DNA from: an uncultured Bacteroidales bacterium | GTDB lineage: Bacteria; Bacteroidota; Bacteroidia; Bacteroidales; Paludibacteraceae | Direction of reading: 5' to 3' | Length of the DNA stretch: 64,000 nucleotides | Assembly: GCA_902798965.1 (NCBI GenBank) | Contig: CADBYS010000015.1 | Location: 1-64,000, forward strand | Part shown: piece by piece, positions 58,867 through 64,000 of the stretch | Numbering within the stretch: the stretch's first letter is position 1 | Layout: each line of letters starts with the position of its first letter | Translations under genes and position numbers: made by a program | Notes under the pieces: model-generated | Seen by the model: the letters and a program-made list of their open reading frames with translations, nothing else | What the model was told of the DNA's origin: nothing | The model's database searches: none

Positions 58867-59505
58867 TCCATCCTTCAACTCAATGACCCTGTCCGATATC
58901 GCCGCCAGCTCCTTGTCGTGCGTCACGATCACGATCGTTTGCCCGAATCGGCTGCGCATCTCTTGCAGCAAGGCATGCAGCTCATGTTTGTTCGCCTCAT
59001 CCAGACTGCCCGAAGGCTCGTCGGCAAGGATCACATCAGGATTCATCATCATCGCCCGTGCTGCGGCTACGCGTTGTTTCTCGCCGCCCGAGAGCTCATT
59101 CGGCTTATGCGTCATCCTGTCAGCCAAGCCCAAGTCGGTCAGCAGTTTCTCGGCACGTGTGCGCGCCTCGCGCTCGTCGTCCTTATGGATCAGTGCGGGC
59201 ATCATTACGTTCTCCAGTGCCGTGAACTCCGGCAGCAACTGATGGAACTGAAAGATGAAACCTATATGCGTGTTCCTGTATTCCGCCAGGGCGTTATCCT
59301 TCAATCGCAGCACATCCGTCCCGTCAATCACCACACTGCCGCTGTCGGGTTTGTCCAACGTGCCGATGATCTGCAGCAAGGTGGTCTTCCCTGCGCCGGA
59401 CTTGCCGATGATCGATACGATCTCACCTTTCTCGATGCTCAGCGATGTCCCTTGCAACACATGCAAGTTGCCGAACGACTTGTATATATCCTTAACTTCT
59501 ATCAT
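58852..59505 (-). CDS. lolD: ABC transporter ATP-binding protein, LolD-like
   Basis: A 217-residue ATPase. Walker [12 protein letters not shown]-loop '[24 protein letters not shown]' (the LolD/MacB-type signature around [10 protein letters not shown]), signature [14 protein letters not shown], Walker [13 protein letters not shown] and H-loop 'IVTHDKEL' are complete. It would power lipoprotein release to the outer membrane with LolCE, but no permease gene is nearby. The start at 59505 ([12 protein letters not shown]) is the family's; the upstream frame crosses the promoter. The last residues come from a repeat array. Confidence 0.88.
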   Translation of the reverse strand: MIEVKDIYKSFGNLHVLQGTSLSIEKGEIVSIIGKSGAGKTTLLQIIGTLDKPDSGSVVIDGTDVLRLKDNALAEYRNTHIGFIFQFHQLLPEFTALENVMMPALIHKDDEREARTRAEKLLTDLGLADRMTHKPNELSGGEKQRVAAARAMMMNPDVILADEPSGSLDEANKHELHALLQEMRSRFGQTIVIVTHDKELAAISDRVIELKDGRVMG

Positions 59506-59522
59506 TGATCCGAAAGTTTGTG

Positions 59523-59554
59523 CAAAGATACAAAAAAAAACTGATATTTGCAAA
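59523..59554 (-). promoter_or_regulatory. Promoter of the lolD-gldB-sufS-fusion operon
   Basis: On the minus strand TTTG (59554-59551), a 20-nt spacer and TATCTTTG (59530-59523), about 18 bases before the start. Confidence 0.78.
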
Positions 59555-59600
59555 TGATTGCGCAATATTTTGGAAAAAGTATCGTTTTTTTGCCAAAAAA

Positions 59601-59632
59601 TTTGCATATTTCAAAAAAAAGTTGTATCTTTG
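59601..59632 (+). promoter_or_regulatory. Promoter of the queD-queE-sirtuin operon
   Basis: TTTG (59601-59604), a 20-nt spacer and TATCTTTG (59625-59632), 21 bases before the queD ATG. Confidence 0.8.
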
Positions 59633-59653
59633 TAACGTAAAATCGTTTCTACT

Positions 59654-59989
59654 ATGTATTACATCCAAAAGACACTCACCATTTCCGCTGCGCACAATCT
59701 CACGCTCAGTTACGAGAGCAAGTGCGAGCAGTTGCACGGACATAATTGGGTCATCACCGTCTATTGCAAGGCCAAGGAGCTGAATTCCGACGGCATGGTT
59801 ACCGACTTCACGCACATCAAGCGTGTGGTCAAGGACACCTTCGATCACAAGTACATCAACGATGTGCTGGATGTCAATCCCTCGGCGGAGAATATAGCCC
59901 GCTGGATCTGCGACCATGTGGACAACTGCTACAAGGTCAGCGCACAGGAGAGCGAGGGGAACATTGCTATCTACGAAAAGGATGAGTAA
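59654..59989 (+). CDS. queD: 6-carboxy-5,6,7,8-tetrahydropterin synthase
   Basis: A 111-residue enzyme of the queuosine/preQ0 pathway, converting dihydroneopterin triphosphate. 'TISAAHNLTLSYESKCEQLHGHNWVITVYCKA' gives the zinc histidines (AAH, HGHNW) and catalytic Cys, 'DGMVTDFTHIKRVVKDTFDHKYINDV' the second half, with the D-H-K/x motif, and 'NPSAENIARWI' the conserved P-T/S-x-E-N. Length is at the short end of the family. The stop overlaps queE by eight bases. Confidence 0.95.
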   Translation: MYYIQKTLTISAAHNLTLSYESKCEQLHGHNWVITVYCKAKELNSDGMVTDFTHIKRVVKDTFDHKYINDVLDVNPSAENIARWICDHVDNCYKVSAQESEGNIAIYEKDE

Positions 59990-60557
59990 GCTGTATCATA
60001 TCAACGAGATATTCTACTCGCTGCAAGGCGAAGGGTTTCATACGGGCAGAGCGGCGGTGTTCGTGCGCTTTGCGGGCTGCAACCTGCGTTGCCCGTTCTG
60101 CGATACGGATTTCTCTCACTCCTCTCCGATGACCGCCGAGCAGATTGCCGAGCGGGTGTTTGCCTTCAGCTCGCACCCCGATACGCTGATCGTGCTTACC
60201 GGAGGCGAACCGTCCTTGCAGGCGGATGATGCCTTGCTCGATGTGCTGCATAGGCACGGGCAGCTCATCACGATGGAAACGAACGGCACACATCCCGTGC
60301 CCGCTGCTGTCGATTGGATCACCGTCTCCCCCAAGCCCGACTCCGAAGTGGTGCTTACCAAGGCAAGCGAAGTCAAGGTCGTCTATACCGGGCAGACGGC
60401 AGAGGAACTCAAGCAGTGGCAGCTGCGTATTCAGGCTGCGCATTACTTTCTGCAGCCCTGCTCGTGCAGCAATACGGAACAGGTCGTAGCCTTCGTGCTC
60501 GCGCACCCCGATTGGCGGCTCTCGCTGCAGACGCACAAGTACATACATATAGCATAA
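59982..60557 (+). CDS. queE: 7-carboxy-7-deazaguanine synthase
   Basis: A 191-residue radical-SAM enzyme making CDG from the QueD product. 'YHINEIFYSLQGEGFHTGRAAVFVRFAGCNLRCPFCDTDF' contains the variant C-x3-C-x2-C cluster motif of QueE and the substrate-binding Q-G-E-G. 'VLTGGEPSLQADDALL' is the SAM-binding GGEP, and 'TNGTHPVPAAVDWITVSPKP' the C-terminal region. The start at 59982 is coupled to queD. queC and queF are not in the window. Confidence 0.95.
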   Translation: MSKLYHINEIFYSLQGEGFHTGRAAVFVRFAGCNLRCPFCDTDFSHSSPMTAEQIAERVFAFSSHPDTLIVLTGGEPSLQADDALLDVLHRHGQLITMETNGTHPVPAAVDWITVSPKPDSEVVLTKASEVKVVYTGQTAEELKQWQLRIQAAHYFLQPCSCSNTEQVVAFVLAHPDWRLSLQTHKYIHIA

Positions 60558-60581
60558 TCACTCACTAAATACCATACAACC

Positions 60582-61283
60582 ATGAAGAAGATTGTTGTTT
60601 TTACCGGTGCCGGTGTATCCGCTGAGAGCGGTCTGGGCACCTTCCGTGACTCCGACGGCTTGTGGGAGAAGTACCGTATCGAAGATGTCTGCACCCACGA
60701 GGCGTGGCTCAGGAATCCGCAGCTGTGCGTGGATTTCTACAATGCCCGTCGCCGCGATGTGATGAATGCCAAACCCAATGCGGCTCACGAGGCGATAGCC
60801 CGTCTGCAGCAGGCCATCCCGGGCACGCGTGTCATCACCCAGAACATCGACGACCTGCACGAACGTGCCGGAGCACATGACGTGGTACACCTGCATGGTG
60901 AGATTCGTAAACTGCGCGCGGAGAATGACGAGGTAGCCACGGTTCCTATCGAAGGCTGGGAGCAGCATTATGGCGACCGCCATCCTAACGGCAGTCTGCT
61001 CCGCCCGTATATCGTCTTCTTCGGCGAAGGTGTTCCGTACTTCGGCGAGGCGTGCGACATAGCCGCTACGGCGGATATCCTGCTGGTGGTAGGCACCTCG
61101 CTCAATGTCTATCCGGCTGCCTCGCTGCTGCATTATGCGCCCGAGAATGCCGAGATCATCATGGTTGATCCGGGCGACCCGCAGTTGGGCTACTACGCCT
61201 CGCGCGTACAGCTGGTGCGCGAACCCGCCTCCACCGGCGTGCCGAAGGTCGTTGACCAACTCATCGAGCGATTCGGTAAGTAA
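60582..61283 (+). CDS. Sir2 family NAD-dependent deacetylase without zinc cysteines
   Basis: A 233-residue sirtuin. 'VVFTGAGVSAESGLGTFRDSDGLW' is the NAD-binding start (GAGxS, TFRD), 'TRVITQNIDDLHERAG' the T-Q-N-I-D block, 'VVHLHGE' the catalytic His, and 'LLVVGTSLNVYPAASLLHYA' with 'ADPG/VDPGDP' the end. Between HGE and 'RPYIVFFGEGVP', where most sirtuins hold two Cys pairs binding zinc, no cysteine is found. Such zinc-free sirtuins occur in Bacteroidota and elsewhere. It removes acyl groups from lysine using NAD. Confidence 0.92.
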   Translation: MKKIVVFTGAGVSAESGLGTFRDSDGLWEKYRIEDVCTHEAWLRNPQLCVDFYNARRRDVMNAKPNAAHEAIARLQQAIPGTRVITQNIDDLHERAGAHDVVHLHGEIRKLRAENDEVATVPIEGWEQHYGDRHPNGSLLRPYIVFFGEGVPYFGEACDIAATADILLVVGTSLNVYPAASLLHYAPENAEIIMVDPGDPQLGYYASRVQLVREPASTGVPKVVDQLIERFGK

Positions 61284-61288
61284 CAAAC

Positions 61289-61319
61289 AAGGGCTGCACG
61301 ATTGCAGCCCTTATATTTT
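61289..61319 (+). terminator. Terminator of the que-sirtuin operon
   Basis: A 10-bp stem AAGGGCTGCA / TGCAGCCCTT with loop CGAT-type bases is followed by ATATTTTG. Confidence 0.85.
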
Positions 61320-61342
61320 GCCCGTTGGTGTCCCCTAACGGG

Positions 61343-62566
61343 CTATTCCACGTACAGTACCAAGCCTTTCAGGTACTCGCCTTCGGGGTGGTAGATGTTG
61401 ATGGGATGATCTTGCGGCTGGTGCAGCTGGTGCAGTATGCGCACCTTCCTGCCGGTCTGCGCCGCGGCACTGAACACGGCCAGGCGGAACGCCTCCTTGT
61501 CCACGGCTTGCGAGCACGAGAAGGTGAACAGTATACCTCCCGGACGAATCATCTCTATCGCCTTGGCATTGATGCGCTGATAGCCGCGCAAGGCGTTCTT
61601 GATGGCATCACGGTGCTTGGCAAACGCCGGCGGGTCAAGGATGATCAGATCGAACCGCTCACCTTGAGCACATTGTTCGCTCAGGTAGTCGAACGCATCA
61701 GCGGTCACGGCTTTATGGTTCGTGCAGTTCGGGAAGTTTCGTGACACATTGGCATTCACCAGGTCGATGGCTTTCTGACTCACATCCACCGAGTGCACCA
61801 TGCGTGCTCCTCCGCGCAGGGCGTAGAGCGAGAAGCCGCCCGTGTAGCAGAACATGTTCAGCACATCCTTGCCTGCTGCATAGCGCTCCACCAAGGCGCG
61901 GTTCTCACGCTGGTCGATAAAGAACCCCGTCTTCTGCCCCCGCAGCCAGTCAATACGTACCTCCAACCCATTCTCCTTCGCCCAATACTCCTCCCCGCTT
62001 TCGACTTTCGACTTTCGACTTTCGACTAAATATCCCACTTTCTCCCCAGCAACCGGCGCCTTAAACGGCAGCGTATCGTCGGATTTGTAGTACACGTCAT
62101 CCACGCCTGTCACCTCCACGATAGCTTGGGCTATATCGTGCCGGCTCACGTGCATACCCACCGAGTGTGCTTGCACCACAGCCGTAGCGCCGTATATGTC
62201 CACTACCAAGCCGGGCAGCATATCGCCCTCGCCGTGAATAAGGCGGTAGATGCTATTATCCTCGCGCAGCAGTCCCAGGCGTTGACGCATCGTGTATGCC
62301 GCAGCGATGCGCTCGTGCCAGAACCGTTCGGGCAGGGCATCCACTCCGAAAGCCAGCAGCCGGACGGCTATCGAGCCTACCTGCCAGTGCCCTACGCCTA
62401 AGATCTGGTGCTGTGCGCTCAACACGCGCACCAACTCGCCTTCCTCCGGCTCAGCGGCACGGTGGTCGGCATCCAGAACGATGCGCGCTATCGCTCCCGA
62501 GAATACCCACGGATGGAAACGCAATATGGATTCCTCTTTGCGAGGTTTGAGTTGGATGGTTGTCAT
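61343..62566 (-). CDS. rlmI: Class I SAM-dependent rRNA methyltransferase, RlmI-type
   Basis: A 407-residue methyltransferase. The PUA domain at the start ('IQLKPRKEESILRFHPWVFSGAI') precedes a linker and a Rossmann fold with 'DQRENRALVERYAAGKDVLNMFCYTGGFSLYA' (SAM motif I), 'VDVSQKAIDLVNANV' and 'FDLIILDPPAFAKHRDAI' (catalytic DPP). RlmI forms m5C1962 in 23S rRNA. Residues 181-191 (VESRKSKVESG) are an in-frame insert encoded by four 7-nt repeat units at 61999-62026. Confidence 0.9.
   Translation of the reverse strand: MTTIQLKPRKEESILRFHPWVFSGAIARIVLDADHRAAEPEEGELVRVLSAQHQILGVGHWQVGSIAVRLLAFGVDALPERFWHERIAAAYTMRQRLGLLREDNSIYRLIHGEGDMLPGLVVDIYGATAVVQAHSVGMHVSRHDIAQAIVEVTGVDDVYYKSDDTLPFKAPVAGEKVGYLVESRKSKVESGEEYWAKENGLEVRIDWLRGQKTGFFIDQRENRALVERYAAGKDVLNMFCYTGGFSLYALRGGARMVHSVDVSQKAIDLVNANVSRNFPNCTNHKAVTADAFDYLSEQCAQGERFDLIILDPPAFAKHRDAIKNALRGYQRINAKAIEMIRPGGILFTFSCSQAVDKEAFRLAVFSAAAQTGRKVRILHQLHQPQDHPINIYHPEGEYLKGLVLYVE
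61999..62026. repeat. Heptamer array inside the RlmI-type coding sequence
   Basis: Four exact copies of TTTCGAC (GTCGAAA on the coding strand). The same heptamer lies between genes at 57773-57793 and 31048-31061. Confidence 0.85.
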
Positions 62567-62569
62567 CTC

Positions 62570-64000
62570 TTACTTGTATTGAAACAAGGGTAACTGTTGG
62601 AATTTTTCCGTCGCAGCGGGCATAATGCTGTATGCCGGCTGCGGCTGGCTGATGCCTCTCATGCGCATCGGTGCACTTGCCTTGCCGCCGTTCACGATGG
62701 CTGTGGTGCCTATCACGTTGATCTCCGAACCGTTGCGCGCATGACCGGTCAGCGACCAACCGTCACTTCCCACGTTCAGCGTGCCGTCCACAATCAGCCA
62801 CTCGACTTCGGGAACAATGGAACCTTGCGACAGATAGCTCTGCGAAGCGAGGTAGAACTCCGAACCGCCTACCTCAAAATGCTCGTCGTCACGGTAACCG
62901 GCAAAAGCTGTTCCCGGTTCCATGCTCAGATTCAGCTCATAGGTGCCCTCGGGGATGGAGGTCTCGCTGAGTTCCGTAAATACATACAGGTACGCAAACG
63001 GCACACATTTCGTGCGGTTGACCATGTACGTTGTTGATGCGTCGTAGCCGTACAGCATCCAGTAGTTGAAGCCGTAATTCGGATAACTGTAGTAGTACGA
63101 TTGCGCTACAGGCAGTCGGTATTCGCTTGCTCCTGTCAGGCTGCTCGGCGACACGTTCTCGCCGGGTTCGGGGTAGTAGTCACTTACAGGAACAGGCGTG
63201 ATGCCTCCGTGCTGTATGTCCTGACCGCCCTTGCCTACTATAGCTTGTTGGGCAGCTTGCACCACGGGCTGGAACGCCTCGCTCACAAAGCCCACAACCG
63301 AACAGTTCTCGGGCAAGCAATAGTCGGGTAACCCGATCTCATACACTTCCGAATACCTCAGCACGGCAGCCTCGGTTGTCGTGTCGCGGGTCAGTGTCAA
63401 GGCATCGCCTAAAGGTTCGCTCAGGTAGGCGCGAACGGCATTCGCGTGGCGGAACTCCTGCCAACCCTCGAAGGTGTTGTAGTAGTCCTTTTGATAATCC
63501 ACCATGCCCGATTCCTTCACCAGCAAGGTGAGTGTGAGCTCCGGCGCATCGTCGCGCAGCACCATACCGCTTGCCTCTACGCGCAGCTTGCGCGTGTCGT
63601 TATAATAAACGGTGGTCAGCTTCAGTTCCACATAGGTCGAGTCGTCAAACTGCGAGCGGTTGACATCAGGCAGGTAGCCGGGATGAAAACATACGGCATT
63701 GCCGCTTTGATAGCGCGTTTTAGCGCGGTCTATCGAGATAGATGGCGCGCCACTGACCTTCAGCTTTTTCATAATATTCTCACTACCTGCTACCGAGAAA
63801 TGGTCTTTCTGATAGCCGTAGTGGTGCAGCACAAGGATCCAATGCGGGTTGTCGCCCACAAACTCATGCACGCAGTCCATGCCGTACGGACAATAACCGC
63901 AGTCCTGTCCCGTGAACTCCTCTATCAGGTGGTTGCGCACGAATGCCGTAGGAATAACCTCAGCCGGCTGAACATGGGTGGTATCCGGTTCATCGGGCTT
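62570..64000 (-). CDS. Omp28-like outer-membrane protein with thioredoxin-like domain (5' end beyond the window)
   Basis: The frame is open to the window edge, giving at least 476 residues; the GTG at 63940 is not a convincing start because the frame continues upstream with a Pro/Asp-rich linker (KPDEPDTTHVQPAEVIPTAF). 'LIEEFTGQDCGYCPYGMDCV' is the thioredoxin-like C-x-x-C motif of the Omp28 family, and 'SGAPSISIDRAKT' its cis-Pro region. The rest is beta-rich ('YVELKLTTVYYNDTRKLRVEAS') with a C-terminal 'PLFQYK' end. It is probably a surface or periplasmic protein. It precedes the RlmI-type gene by three bases on the same strand. Confidence 0.78.
   Translation of the reverse strand, partial: KPDEPDTTHVQPAEVIPTAFVRNHLIEEFTGQDCGYCPYGMDCVHEFVGDNPHWILVLHHYGYQKDHFSVAGSENIMKKLKVSGAPSISIDRAKTRYQSGNAVCFHPGYLPDVNRSQFDDSTYVELKLTTVYYNDTRKLRVEASGMVLRDDAPELTLTLLVKESGMVDYQKDYYNTFEGWQEFRHANAVRAYLSEPLGDALTLTRDTTTEAAVLRYSEVYEIGLPDYCLPENCSVVGFVSEAFQPVVQAAQQAIVGKGGQDIQHGGITPVPVSDYYPEPGENVSPSSLTGASEYRLPVAQSYYYSYPNYGFNYWMLYGYDASTTYMVNRTKCVPFAYLYVFTELSETSIPEGTYELNLSMEPGTAFAGYRDDEHFEVGGSEFYLASQSYLSQGSIVPEVEWLIVDGTLNVGSDGWSLTGHARNGSEINVIGTTAIVNGGKASAPMRMRGISQPQPAYSIMPAATEKFQQLPLFQYK

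Overview
The window reads as a chromosomal segment of a Bacteroidota member, most likely order Bacteroidales. The evidence is the repeated Bacteroidota-type promoter (TTTG, 19-20 nt, then TAnnTTTG) in front of most transcription units, the near absence of Shine-Dalgarno sequences, and typical families: type III glutamine synthetase, GldB-like lipoprotein, Omp28-like protein, TPR/LuxR membrane regulators, TonB/OmpA proteins, DUF4250 and DUF4290. Nothing here fixes the genus. Both edges cut genes: a GNAT acetyltransferase at the left and an Omp28-like protein at the right.

Layout. 1-8.8 kb: plus-strand accessory cluster of small redox, lipid and detoxification enzymes (hydrolase, flavoproteins, HdeD, acyl-ACP thioesterase, SDR, Nim-like protein, GNAT, BASS transporter, ICMT-like methyltransferase). 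It also holds two gene remnants (AraC N-terminus, hexapeptide acyltransferase C-terminus). 8.8-13.7 kb: a TonB-domain protein, then a plus-strand run of small lipoprotein, DUF4250, cupin, truncated exoprotein, HIT protein and a lipoprotein whose last 15 residues copy the tail of the ICMT-like gene 5 kb away. 13.7-18 kb: glmS and type III glutamine synthetase, a logical glutamine-making and glutamine-using pair. 18-26.6 kb: three ATPases of the ATPase_2 and AAA_14/DUF4143 types and a TPR-LuxR/secreted-protein operon, with repeated intergenic modules. 26.6-41.7 kb: housekeeping (pnp, tRNA-Phe, alkaline phosphatase, polA, hflX, ssb) with OmpA-like and exported proteins. 41.8-53.8 kb: one long plus-strand run of PKD lipoprotein, glycogen synthase, PotABCD, a 977-residue TPR protein and an outer-membrane barrel. 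53.8-59.6 kb, minus strand: lolD-like, gldB-like, sufS and a 913-residue protein joining a secreted EEP-family nuclease/phosphatase domain to a helix-hairpin-helix segment and an outer-membrane barrel. 59.6-64 kb: queD-queE-sirtuin, an RlmI-type methyltransferase and the Omp28-like protein.

The most unusual signals are these: (i) the nuclease-HhH-barrel fusion; (ii) short tandem arrays, mostly 7-nt units of differing sequence, that abut or contain the start codon of at least five genes, with related words spliced in frame into coding regions; (iii) a 90-bp terminator-plus-promoter module in three copies around two ATPase genes; (iv) a palindrome/22-bp repeat control region, one copy of which has lost its gene; (v) a duplicated promoter-leader-signal peptide block carrying a 24-bp near-palindrome over the -7 box; (vi) a DNA polymerase I with most of the 3'-5' exonuclease domain missing; (vii) several deletion-fusion scars in the first 14 kb. 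Family assignments come from motifs read by eye, without database searches.
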